Below, piece by piece: positions 7,741-15,889 of a stretch of 64,000 nucleotides of DNA. The notes beneath the pieces are model-generated. The model did not search any database and was not told the DNA's origin. It was given only the letters and a program-made list of their open reading frames with translations. The translations under genes were made by a program, and so were the position numbers. Every line of letters begins with the position of its first letter. Position 1 is the stretch's first letter. The stretch is from Maridesulfovibrio bastinii DSM 16055 (GTDB lineage: Bacteria; Desulfobacterota; Desulfovibrionia; Desulfovibrionales; Desulfovibrionaceae): NCBI RefSeq assembly GCF_000429985.1, contig NZ_KE387015.1, forward strand, positions 111,664-175,663, written 5' to 3'.

Positions 7741-9231
7741 CTAATTATTTAAAATCAGTATCAAATCTCTACCATGCCTATATATTTTATAGTAATGGCT
7801 TTGTGTAAGAATCGGCATATTTTTAAGATCGTTACCCGTAACATCAGTCATACTGGTAAACCGCTTATACCTTTCCAGATAACATCCTGAAAATGACAAC
7901 TGATACTCAACAGCCCATGCATGATTGGTTCTAAAGTCATTCACAATTGGGAAATTTTTTTCCACTCTCTTGAAATAACGAGAGCGACCAAGATTTCCAC
8001 CTACATACAGCGTAGCTTTATTATCCAAAGAGGCAGAATTTATATCCTGAGCTATTGCAGCGACAATGGGCTTATGAAACTCATATTCGCACTCAAGAAG
8101 ATTAAACATATTATAGCTAAACCCGAATGCCGAAATAATTATCGGCACTAACACCAACAAAATCCGCCTCTGCTTTTTTAAATACCAACCAGCAGTAATG
8201 AATAAGAAAAACGTAAATCCACTAAACGAAGTTAACATATAGCGTTTTCCTAAAATCGGGAAATTTATGAAACACATAGGAAGGAATGAAAATAGGAAAA
8301 TAAGGAATGGAGAAAAGATTGCTATATAAAATAATAATCTGTCAGCATTTTTAATTTTTGCTGCTCTGCGATTGCAACGATAGAGTTTTAAAATAAAAAG
8401 TAAACTCAGAACAACAAGTATCCCCAGAATTATGATCTGCATCTGGCTGAACGAATCTAAAATAGCTCTAACAATATTTAAAAAATTATTACCTAAGTCA
8501 TTTAAACCTTTTGTAGAGAATTCAACAAATTCTGTTCTTCCAGGCCTACGTGCGATATTGGCTATAAATGGAAGTTTCAAAAACAGCTTATACACCACGA
8601 AACCTAGAACTAGCTGAAACATCCTTCCAAACAATAATTTAATATTATTGTCATTCTTATAGACTCCGTAGACGACTTCTATAGTGGCTAGAGCCATAAA
8701 AAAGCCCAATGAAGTCTGAAAACAATTGAGACTCAGAAAAATGCACAAAGCGGAGTAACAGTGGTACTTAATTTTTTGTCTGGTACAATCTGGGACAGCA
8801 AAAATAAACGGAATTATAAGTAAGACAAGACTTAAAGAAAAACCAAGACAATCCATCTGAAATGACATAGCCAGCAGCAGGAAAGGATTAAAGACAAAAC
8901 CAAACGCCATTAATGCGGCAGAATATGGATCATGATTATCGATATACAATTTCTTCAACAAAAAGCTGCCGAAACCGCAGGTAACTATGCTGAGAACCAT
9001 CGGCAGCGGTGCTGGATTGTATATGCTTGAAGAATGACCAAGAAACCTTATTATTAGTGATGGAAGAAGTCTGCCATCATCATCCCAAGAGTTTCCTTTG
9101 AAAATTCTATAAAAATCATCATTGTAAGGAAGATAAGAAGTCAAAAAAGGAAGAAAATATAGTGCTATCAATCCGGTAAGAAGTATGAGAAATATTTTAT
9201 CTTCTTTTCCAAAATTTATTTTTTTATACAT
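7741..9231 (-). CDS. GtrII-like membrane glucosyltransferase
   Basis: Polytopic inner-membrane protein with about ten hydrophobic segments, an early YLPYNDDFYRIFKGNSWDDDGR loop with acidic residues, and a soluble C-terminal part (about the last 110 residues). It resembles the Glucos_trans_II/GtrII family that transfers a sugar from a polyprenyl carrier to a surface polysaccharide on the periplasmic side. I chose ATG 9231 (MYKKINFG), which follows GGAAGAG and gives 496 residues. The frame stays open to 9399, but that extension has no membrane-protein character. The gene is strongly AT-rich against its surroundings, suggesting transfer. Specificity is unknown and such acceptor-specific proteins diverge quickly. 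Confidence 0.75.
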   Translation of the reverse strand: MYKKINFGKEDKIFLILLTGLIALYFLPFLTSYLPYNDDFYRIFKGNSWDDDGRLLPSLIIRFLGHSSSIYNPAPLPMVLSIVTCGFGSFLLKKLYIDNHDPYSAALMAFGFVFNPFLLLAMSFQMDCLGFSLSLVLLIIPFIFAVPDCTRQKIKYHCYSALCIFLSLNCFQTSLGFFMALATIEVVYGVYKNDNNIKLLFGRMFQLVLGFVVYKLFLKLPFIANIARRPGRTEFVEFSTKGLNDLGNNFLNIVRAILDSFSQMQIIILGILVVLSLLFILKLYRCNRRAAKIKNADRLLFYIAIFSPFLIFLFSFLPMCFINFPILGKRYMLTSFSGFTFFLFITAGWYLKKQRRILLVLVPIIISAFGFSYNMFNLLECEYEFHKPIVAAIAQDINSASLDNKATLYVGGNLGRSRYFKRVEKNFPIVNDFRTNHAWAVEYQLSFSGCYLERYKRFTSMTDVTGNDLKNMPILTQSHYYKIYRHGRDLILILNN

Positions 9232-9409
9232 GGCTCTTCCAAATTCTACCTTATTTTGTTCCTGAATATAACTAGATGGCTGCCCACACAAACTGACATA
9301 TACTGTGGAACTCAATATCGTTTTTTTATTTATAATACAATGTATCGAGTATCTGTGAATAAAATCAGAACATTTCCAGTTTAACAGACCTGAGGTCAAT
9401 AAGTAACCA

Positions 9410-9513
9410 AAGCTCTGGAACCGACAACTTATGAAGCTGAATTTTCAGAAAACTACACTTCAGCCAATGCGTTTGAACGCTGTATGAATGATCGGGGCTG
9501 GACAAAAAAATAG
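9410..9513 (+). pseudogene. 3' fragment of the small lipoprotein gene
   Basis: Codes the last ~34 residues of the 5824-6105 lipoprotein, ending at the same TAG stop, with one base difference. It has no start codon, ribosome-binding site or signal sequence, so it is a duplication remnant. Confidence 0.92.
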
Positions 9514-9519
9514 ACCAAC

Positions 9520-9560
9520 AAAAAAGCAGTCTTTTTCACTAAGAAAAAGACTGCTTTTTT
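9520..9560. terminator. Bidirectional terminator downstream of cheV
   Basis: Same stem as at 6112-6152 (AAAAAAGCAGTCTTTTTC with its complement) but with a different loop (act/aa region). It lies 22 bp beyond the cheV stop codon and has T runs on both strands. Confidence 0.9.
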
Positions 9561-9582
9561 AACTTTGCAAACAGCTAGAAAA

Positions 9583-10542
9583 TTAAACGTCCAGAGATTT
9601 CTGACGATACTTTTCGATTAAGGCAATGGCTCTTTCAGTAAGCGCACTGAATTCAGGCTTGGTAACCTGATCGTCAGCTTTTACCTGCTCACCCTTGTGA
9701 AAGAGTCCCTTTGTAATAAGAGATGAAAAGAGAATAACCGGAAGCTTTGAAAGTTCTTTATCTTCCTTGATCTGCTTTGTCAGGGTATAGCCATCCATTC
9801 TGGGCATTTCAATGTCAGCTATAACAATATCAAGAACTTCAGTGATGTCACGGCCTTCTTCAGCAGCTTTTCTCTTTATTTCCAGTAGTCCCTGCCAGGC
9901 CTGTTCCCCATCGGAGAAGGCATTTACTTCAAAATTGGCATTTTCAAAATTTTTAAGCAGCAGAGCCCGTACCGAAGTTGAATCATCAGCTATAACGGCT
10001 TTATAAACCTCATCTCCGTGATATGTATTCTCTTCATCAAGTTTCATCATTCCCGGATTAAGTTCGGCAAGGATGCTCTCAAGATCAATCATTAAAACAA
10101 AGCGTTCTCCCAGACTGAGTGTCCCGGTGATGCAGTTTGTCTCAACTTCGGAAATATATTTGCTGGGAGCTTCAAGATCACCCCAGAAGACCCTGTGAAT
10201 CTGGGTCACTCCGGAAACAAGAAACCCGGTAACCTCTCCATTAAATTCAGTTACCACGATAAGGTCTGTTTCTTTTATCTCTTTTTTTATATCAAGCCAT
10301 ACCGAAAGGTCTATTACCGGCAGAATAAGGTCTCGCAACGGTATCGTCCCCAGATAACTGGGATGCGGTGCTCCTTCTGAAACTTCAAGCCCGGCCGGGG
10401 CTTCGACAACCTCAAGAACCTTGGCAACGTTCACCCCGAAATAGTCACGCCGGGGAGCATCAAGGGAATCATCATCAATATAAAACTCGATGAATTCAAA
10501 TTCATTTGTACCGGTCTCAAGAAGGATATCACTTTTACTCAT
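9583..10542 (-). CDS. cheV: Chemotaxis coupling protein CheV (CheW-REC)
   Basis: Adaptor that couples chemoreceptors to CheA and is tuned by phosphorylation. The 319 residues contain an N-terminal CheW domain (about 15-165, with YFGVNVAKVLEVVE, LRDLILPVIDLSVWL and ERFVLMIDLESILAE). A C-terminal receiver domain (about 180-305) has the acceptor Asp in VIADIEMPRMDGY and the conserved Lys in QVTKPEF. The order CheW then REC defines CheV. No other chemotaxis gene is near. The last 61 bp are duplicated at 6177-6237, marking the edge of the inserted glycosylation cassette; this copy is intact. Confidence 0.95.
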   Translation of the reverse strand: MSKSDILLETGTNEFEFIEFYIDDDSLDAPRRDYFGVNVAKVLEVVEAPAGLEVSEGAPHPSYLGTIPLRDLILPVIDLSVWLDIKKEIKETDLIVVTEFNGEVTGFLVSGVTQIHRVFWGDLEAPSKYISEVETNCITGTLSLGERFVLMIDLESILAELNPGMMKLDEENTYHGDEVYKAVIADDSTSVRALLLKNFENANFEVNAFSDGEQAWQGLLEIKRKAAEEGRDITEVLDIVIADIEMPRMDGYTLTKQIKEDKELSKLPVILFSSLITKGLFHKGEQVKADDQVTKPEFSALTERAIALIEKYRQKSLDV

Positions 10543-10578
10543 CTCGACTGCCCACTCTGGTTTTATTTATCTTACTTT

Positions 10579-10959
10579 TCAAACTATTTTATAGCCATCA
10601 AGGCGCAGTGCATCCACAGCCCTCCCCAATGAAACAACTCTGACCAGAATATAATCCGTATCAAAAGTAGAAATAGCAAAAATACTTATTTTTTTCGAAG
10701 CCAGCACCGTGGAGATTCTGGCCAGTATTCCGGTCAAAGAAAAATCAAGCGGGCCTAGAACTTTTATTATACTGAAATCACCTTCGCTTTTAACACTTTC
10801 AGGAACATTTTTCTGTTCACAGACAATTGAGAGTTCTTCATCTGTTCTTGAGATACTGTAAAAACCATCCCGGTGAGACCATTCAGGAACTTCATCATCC
10901 GCTTTCAACCGGCAGACGGAAAAACTTCCATCCATTATTTTCAAAGCAGGTTTATCCAC
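10579..10959 (-). CDS. ACT-domain (CASTOR-type) small protein
   Basis: A protein of about 126 residues with a C-terminal ACT-like fold: GDFSIIKVLGPLDFSLTGILARIS, then VLASKKISIFAISTFDTDYILVR, the paired arrangement seen in ACT_7/CASTOR-family proteins that bind amino acids. The N-terminal half carries another beta-rich segment (SFSVCRLKADDEVPEW). I chose GTG 10959, six bases after CGGAG; an ATG at 11043 in frame would add a Cys-rich stretch without domain character. The gene stands alone on minus between cheV and a divergent lipoprotein gene. A regulatory ligand-sensing role is inferred from the fold. Confidence 0.72.
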   Translation of the reverse strand: MDKPALKIMDGSFSVCRLKADDEVPEWSHRDGFYSISRTDEELSIVCEQKNVPESVKSEGDFSIIKVLGPLDFSLTGILARISTVLASKKISIFAISTFDTDYILVRVVSLGRAVDALRLDGYKIV

Positions 10960-11115
10960 CACACACTCCGTTAAAATTTTACAACAGCTAAAACATGTTA
11001 AGATACTATACATTCTTTTATTTAAAGAAGCACACAAAAACAAGCATATTTACTACTCATCATAAGGAGTGTTAAGAAAAACGAAAATCAACCTGCTAAA
11101 ATTTGAGGAATCCCT

Positions 11116-11751
11116 GTGAAATCATCACGACTTACAGCAATTTTGGTTATTCTTTCAACCATGCTCATCTGTGGTTGCTCAGCGCAGAGCAGTCAGTCTG
11201 TCAGCATCAACAACAACTTCTCCCCCAGCCCTGCAACGTTTGACTTCCATGTCACACTTTTCGAGCTTAACGATAACGGATTGCCTCAAAAGCTTGAATC
11301 TGGAACCGTTCCCATTGAGAAAGAAATTATCAGCGCACTTGAAGCAATGGGATACACTTATGCTCCCGGCCCTGAAGCCAGATATATTATCGAAGCAAGG
11401 CTCGGCAGTATTGATCCTAAGCTTGCGGTACTTCCTGAAGAACAGCAGATAGGGCTTATGAGTGGAATTGACTGGGGAATTGATGATTTTAACGACTACC
11501 CGGTTATGGTAGAAGAATGGTCCCCTGAGATACAGCGTATCAAGAGCGGCCCTGTTGCATGCCTTACAGCAGTACAACTGCTTATCCGTGAGCAGAACGA
11601 CGGTAAAAGCAGAATTGTATTTCAAAACTTCCCGCATCCGCGTGCGGCATCATACACAATGGGTTGCCCTTTCAGCGAACTGTCAGAAGAAGGAATTGCC
11701 CAACTGAAAGGCAGTCTTCTGGACATTTTTGCCGAAAAACAGTCCCGTTAA
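11116..11751 (+). CDS. Predicted lipoprotein of unknown function
   Basis: A 211-residue protein starting at GTG 11116 after GAGGAA. The signal segment ends in LICGC, a lipobox, so Cys21 is probably lipidated. The mature part is soluble and resembles DUF4136-type envelope lipoproteins in its pattern: FDFHVTLFELND, then ALEAMGYTYAPGPEARYIIEARLGS, and a later LLIREQNDGKSRIVFQ strand. The family assignment is tentative. It stands alone between a divergent ACT-domain gene and fadD, with 240 bp free on its right that holds no visible gene. Confidence 0.7.
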   Translation: MKSSRLTAILVILSTMLICGCSAQSSQSVSINNNFSPSPATFDFHVTLFELNDNGLPQKLESGTVPIEKEIISALEAMGYTYAPGPEARYIIEARLGSIDPKLAVLPEEQQIGLMSGIDWGIDDFNDYPVMVEEWSPEIQRIKSGPVACLTAVQLLIREQNDGKSRIVFQNFPHPRAASYTMGCPFSELSEEGIAQLKGSLLDIFAEKQSR

Positions 11752-11991
11752 AGTCACAGTAAACTGAAATTGCAGGGATTTAATACGGTAGTAAACATTC
11801 ATACTTGCCAGAATGTTTGCCCCTTCATATACTCCCCCTCCCTGCTCTGTTTCACCTCCGGGTGTGATGGGGAATGGAAACGGATGCCCTTTATTCAAAC
11901 CGATCGGAATATTTCAGCAGACCTGCGTGCTTAAGAGCCGTGCTGTTATTACATCCGAAGGTAAAAATTCAGCTATAATGGATGGACAAGA

Positions 11992-13680
11992 GTGGAACCG
12001 GATCGCCCATGGCTCAAACATTACGACCCTGAAGTTACTCCCGAGGTTGATTTCGAAGAAATTCCTCTTTTTGAACTGCTTGACCGCACCGCACAGAGAT
12101 GGCCCAAAAGAAAGGCCATTGTCTTCCAGAACTGGTCGGTGACCTACGAAAAGCTCAAAAAGACAACCGAAATAATGGCCGCCAACCTGCGCAGCCACGG
12201 AGTTCGACCCGGAGACCGGGTAGCACTGATGCTTCCCAACTCTCCTCAGACTATAATGTCATACTGGGCCGTGCTGCGGGCCGGGGCGGTGGTGACCATG
12301 ATAAATCCGCTTTACATGGAAACAGAGCTGGTCCACCAGCTTACAGACTCCGGGACCAAAACTCTTATAACCATTGATCTCCTGTGGAAAAAAATATCCA
12401 CTCTTAAAGACAGGCTCAATCTCAGCAAAATATTTGTGACCCGCATAAGTGATGCCCTCCGGTTTCCTTTGAAGCAGCTTTACAATTTCAAAAGCCTCAG
12501 AGAGAAAAATCGTCCTCATATAGAATATGACGGAAATACTATAATTCAGTGGGATACTCTGACCAAAGGGACTGAGACCTACACGTCAACAACGGTGCGC
12601 CCGAAAGAAGACACTGCAATACTGCAATACACCGGTGGCACAACCGGTCTTTCCAAGGGCTGTAGCCTGACCCACGCCAACCTTGGGGCCAACGTGCAGC
12701 AGTGTCACGCCATGCTGCATAAGCTGGGAAGGGATAAAGAAACATTTCTGGGAATCCTGCCGTATTTTCATATTTACGGGCTTACTGTCTGTCTGAACTT
12801 TCCAACTTCTTTAGGGGCTACACAGGTTCCATTTCCGCGCTATGTCCCGATTGACGTTTTAAAAGCCATGCACAAGGTCAAGCCGACTATTTTTCCGGGA
12901 GCACCTTCGCTTTACATCTCACTGCTGCAACAGAAAAATCTCGATAAATACGATATTTCAACGGTAAAATACTGTCTGTCAGGCTCCTCACCGATGCCTG
13001 TTGAAGGTATACAGAAATTCAAAAAGGTTTTCGGAGCTGAAATTGTTGAAGGTTTCGGGCTTACGGAAGCTTCTCCCGTAACGCACCTCAACCCCCTCGA
13101 AGGCAAAAAGAAAATCGGCTCCATCGGAGTTCCCATTCCATCAACCGATGCAGCTATTGTTGACATGGAGGTTGGCAGCGTTCCCATGCCTCCCGGAAAG
13201 CTCGGAGAACTAATTGTCAGAGGCCCTCAGGTAATGAAAGGTTATTACAACCGGCCGGATGAAACAGCCGGAGCAATCCGCAATGGCTGGCTTTACACCG
13301 GTGATATCGGGTATATGGATGAAGAGGGTTATTTCTTCATTGTTGACCGTAAAAAAGATATGATCATTTCAAGCGGTTACAACATTTACCCCCGCGAAGT
13401 TGATGAAGTGCTCTACCAGCACCCTAAAATTATGGAAGCTGTAACAGTTGGCCTGCCTCACAAAACCAGAGGTGAAATCATCAAGGTTTATATTGTCCTC
13501 AAAGAAGGCGAAGCCATGGATCGTTCCGAAGTTATAGCCTACTGCCGTGAAAAGCTCGCGGGATACAAGGTTCCCCGACAGGTTGAATTCAGGACCTCAC
13601 TACCCAAAACCATGGTTGGCAAGGTTCTCAGGCGTGCGCTGCGTGACGAAGAGGAACAGAAAAAATCATGTAAAAACTGA
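11992..13680 (+). CDS. fadD: Long-chain fatty-acid--CoA ligase
   Basis: Activates fatty acids to acyl-CoA through an acyl-adenylate. The 562 residues (GTG start 11992) carry all core motifs of the ANL superfamily: the phosphate-binding loop YTGGTTGLSKG (about 220), the A4/A5 region EGFGLTEASPVTH, the ATP-binding LYTGDIGYMDEEGYFFIVDR, and the hinge and C-terminal GYNIYPREVDEVL with the catalytic Lys in LPKTMVGKVLRR. Length matches FadD. It is monocistronic, ending at a strong terminator 28 bp past the stop. No beta-oxidation gene is adjacent, so a lipid-recycling or membrane-remodelling role is as likely as catabolism. Confidence 0.92.
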   Translation: MEPDRPWLKHYDPEVTPEVDFEEIPLFELLDRTAQRWPKRKAIVFQNWSVTYEKLKKTTEIMAANLRSHGVRPGDRVALMLPNSPQTIMSYWAVLRAGAVVTMINPLYMETELVHQLTDSGTKTLITIDLLWKKISTLKDRLNLSKIFVTRISDALRFPLKQLYNFKSLREKNRPHIEYDGNTIIQWDTLTKGTETYTSTTVRPKEDTAILQYTGGTTGLSKGCSLTHANLGANVQQCHAMLHKLGRDKETFLGILPYFHIYGLTVCLNFPTSLGATQVPFPRYVPIDVLKAMHKVKPTIFPGAPSLYISLLQQKNLDKYDISTVKYCLSGSSPMPVEGIQKFKKVFGAEIVEGFGLTEASPVTHLNPLEGKKKIGSIGVPIPSTDAAIVDMEVGSVPMPPGKLGELIVRGPQVMKGYYNRPDETAGAIRNGWLYTGDIGYMDEEGYFFIVDRKKDMIISSGYNIYPREVDEVLYQHPKIMEAVTVGLPHKTRGEIIKVYIVLKEGEAMDRSEVIAYCREKLAGYKVPRQVEFRTSLPKTMVGKVLRRALRDEEEQKKSCKN

Positions 13681-13707
13681 TAAAATCAGTGCCAGCTTAA
13701 TAAAAAG

Positions 13708-13739
13708 AAAACCTCTCCGAAAAAAATCGGAGAGGTTTT
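13708..13739. terminator. Bidirectional terminator between fadD and dxs
   Basis: Perfect 13-bp stem AAAACCTCTCCGA / TCGGAGAGGTTTT with a six-A loop, followed by T-rich sequence on plus and A-rich flank that gives T on minus. It separates the converging genes fadD and dxs. Confidence 0.9.
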
Positions 13740-13776
13740 TATTTTTTAATTATTTAAAGAGATATTATACTGAAAG

Positions 13777-15696
13777 CTATTTTAGATTCATAATTTCCTT
13801 AAGAGCTTTCTTCATGCCATTCTTATCAATGCCAAGTTCTTCGCGGAGTTCCTGTTGAGTTCCATGCTCCACAAACTGATCCGGTATTCCCAGCATCTTT
13901 AAATTATGGCCGTTAAGCAGATTATTCTCCACAGCAAATTCAAGGATGGCTGAGCCGAATCCACCTGCTTTGACATTCTCTTCAACTATCACAATATTTT
14001 TAAAGCGCTTAAAGATGTCCTTCAGTCCTTCTTCAGGAAGAGGTTTGACGAATCTGGCGTTATACACAGCCACAGCCTTACCAGTTTCCTCATCTATCTC
14101 TTCCACTGCTTCTACAGCAGGCCAGACTCTGGAACCGAGAGCAATTATAGCTGCGTCAAATCCATCACGCAAAAGCTCACCCTCACCTAAAGGAATCACC
14201 GAAGGATGACGCTCCAGAATAGCACCTATTCCCACTCCACGGGGATAGCGGACAGCAACCGGACCGTTATAATCAAAAGCGGTGGCGATCATTCTGGATA
14301 ATTCAGCTTCATCTTTCGGAGTCATATAAACCATATTCGGAATATGCCTCAAAAAGGATATATCAAAAACGCCGTGATGGGTTGCACCGTCAGCCCCCAC
14401 AAGGCCGCCGCGATCAAGGAAAAAGTTCACATTGAGATTCTGTAGACAGACGTCATGAACGACCTGATCATAAGACCGCTGCAGGAAGGTTGAATAAATT
14501 GCCACTGCCGGCTTGAAGCCCATTGTAGCCAGCCCTGCTGCAAATGTTACAGCATGCTGCTCACAGATACCGACATCGACAAATCTTTCAGGAAAACGGT
14601 TTCTAAAACAGTCTGTACCGGTCCCTTCAGGCATAGCGGCGGTAATGGCAAAAATCTTTTTATCTTCTTCTGCCAGCTGACAGAGGATGTCACCAAAAAT
14701 TTTAGTATATGACGGCAGACCGCCCTTAAATTTCGCAGCACGCCCAGTCTCAGGAACAAAGCTTCCAACACCGTGGAAATGGGTCGGATTTTCTTCTGCC
14801 GGAGCATAGCCCTTACCTTTCTTTGTCAGGACATGAACCAGACATGGAGTCTCCATTTTCTTGACCTGCTCAAAGACATCTTTAAGAGCATCAACGTTAT
14901 GACCGTCGATAGGGCCAAGGTAGGTGAAATGCAATGCTTCAAACAACATTCCCGGAGTAAAGAAACTTTTGAAGGAATCTTCAGTGCGTTTGGCATACAT
15001 AGCCAGATCATCACCAATTTTAGGAATCTGTTTTAAAATTCCTTCAATATCTTTTTTAAATCGGGTCAGTCCGGGATGGGAAAGTTTACGGCTGAGAAAA
15101 GACGATAGTGCTCCTACGTTGGATGAAATGGACATTTCGTTATCATTTAAGACAACAACCATTTTCTTGCCAAAATCACCAGCCTGATTCAGTCCCTCAA
15201 ATGCTTCACCGGCGGTCATCGATCCGTCACCGATTACAGCTATACAGTTACGGTGGCTGTCTTCAAGTGATGAGCCGACCGCCATACCGAGAACAGCTGA
15301 AATTGAAGTGCTGGAATGTCCCACTCCAAAATGGTCCCAGCAACTTTCAGCCATACGGGGAAATCCGCTGATTCCACCCTTCTGGCGAAGAGTATGGAAT
15401 TTATCGAATCTTCCGGTAAGCAGTTTGTGGGCATAAGCCTGATGACCAACATCCCAGACAAGTCTATCCTGTTGAAAATCAAAGCAGGAATAAAGAGCAA
15501 GAGTAAGCTCCACAACTCCGAGGCTGGGAGCCAGATGGCCTCCGCCTTTGGAAACAGTGGTGATGATGCAATCCCTGATTTCTTTGGCCAGCTTCGTCAG
15601 CTTCTCATTATCCATGGAAGCTATTTCAGAAGGATGTTTTATATTTTTAAGAATCGGGAAGTCTTCATTCCCGCAAAAACTTTCAACTTTTTTCAT
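13777..15696 (-). CDS. dxs: 1-deoxy-D-xylulose-5-phosphate synthase
   Basis: TPP enzyme condensing pyruvate and glyceraldehyde 3-phosphate, first step of the MEP isoprenoid pathway. The protein is 639 residues from ATG 15696 (MKKVESF, after GGGGGACT); the open frame extends to 15798 but without a good start. Motifs: GGHLAPSLGVVELTLAL near the N-terminus, the TPP motif GDGSMTAGEAFEGLN, FLDRGGLVGADGATHHG in the pyrimidine domain, and a C-terminal transketolase domain with PRGVGIG. It is last in the xseA-M23-xseB-ispA-dxs array, but 193 bp with a large palindrome lie before it, so it may have its own promoter. Confidence 0.96.
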   Translation of the reverse strand: MKKVESFCGNEDFPILKNIKHPSEIASMDNEKLTKLAKEIRDCIITTVSKGGGHLAPSLGVVELTLALYSCFDFQQDRLVWDVGHQAYAHKLLTGRFDKFHTLRQKGGISGFPRMAESCWDHFGVGHSSTSISAVLGMAVGSSLEDSHRNCIAVIGDGSMTAGEAFEGLNQAGDFGKKMVVVLNDNEMSISSNVGALSSFLSRKLSHPGLTRFKKDIEGILKQIPKIGDDLAMYAKRTEDSFKSFFTPGMLFEALHFTYLGPIDGHNVDALKDVFEQVKKMETPCLVHVLTKKGKGYAPAEENPTHFHGVGSFVPETGRAAKFKGGLPSYTKIFGDILCQLAEEDKKIFAITAAMPEGTGTDCFRNRFPERFVDVGICEQHAVTFAAGLATMGFKPAVAIYSTFLQRSYDQVVHDVCLQNLNVNFFLDRGGLVGADGATHHGVFDISFLRHIPNMVYMTPKDEAELSRMIATAFDYNGPVAVRYPRGVGIGAILERHPSVIPLGEGELLRDGFDAAIIALGSRVWPAVEAVEEIDEETGKAVAVYNARFVKPLPEEGLKDIFKRFKNIVIVEENVKAGGFGSAILEFAVENNLLNGHNLKMLGIPDQFVEHGTQQELREELGIDKNGMKKALKEIMNLK

Positions 15697-15811
15697 AGTC
15701 CCCCTATACAGCCGGGCCCGCTGCTTCGCCAAAGGCAAAATAGTAAAATGTATTAAAGCGGACTTATTGCCATAACAGTCCGTTTCAGTACAGCCCAAGA
15801 CTCATCCATTG

Positions 15812-15847
15812 CATAAGTTAACAGTGTTAACTTATGTTCTAACATAA
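15812..15847. promoter_or_regulatory. Overlapping palindromes upstream of dxs
   Basis: CATAAGTTAACA (15812-15823) and TGTTAACTTATG (15825-15836) form a perfect 25-bp palindrome with one central base. Its right arm also pairs with AACATAA (15841-15847) as a second inverted repeat. It lies about 115 bp before the dxs start, in the ispA-dxs gap. No T-run follows on minus, so a protein-binding site or alternative RNA folds are more likely than a terminator. Confidence 0.5.
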
Positions 15848-15889
15848 ATGACCAACGCATATTTCCGGCTAAGGCGCTGGTTATTATGA

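Larger units (their letters stand above)
6238..9409. other. Inserted glycosylation cassette between direct repeats
   Basis: Everything between the two direct repeats: three minus-strand genes for a GtrA-like, a GtrB-like and a GtrII-like protein. The segment is visibly more AT-rich than gpsA or cheV, above all the GtrII-like gene. It carries no transposase, integrase or tRNA. Removing one repeat plus this segment restores a compact gpsA-lipoprotein-terminator-cheV order. The structure fits single-crossover integration of a circular DNA sharing 235 bp of homology, or an equivalent duplication. Confidence 0.75.
9410..9643. repeat. Long direct repeat, copy B (234 bp)
   Basis: Second copy of 6002-6237. 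Here the cheV end is part of the intact cheV gene while the lipoprotein end is the remnant. The reciprocal arrangement of intact and broken genes at the two copies defines the insertion boundaries to within the repeat. Confidence 0.95.

Noticed and set aside
9232-9399. N-terminal extension of the GtrII-like protein to 9399
   Set aside because: The extra 56 residues are not membrane-like, and a better ribosome-binding site precedes ATG 9231.
6238-9409. Insertion sequence or composite transposon around the glycosylation genes
   Set aside because: No transposase, no terminal inverted repeats, and the flanking repeats are pieces of neighbouring host genes.
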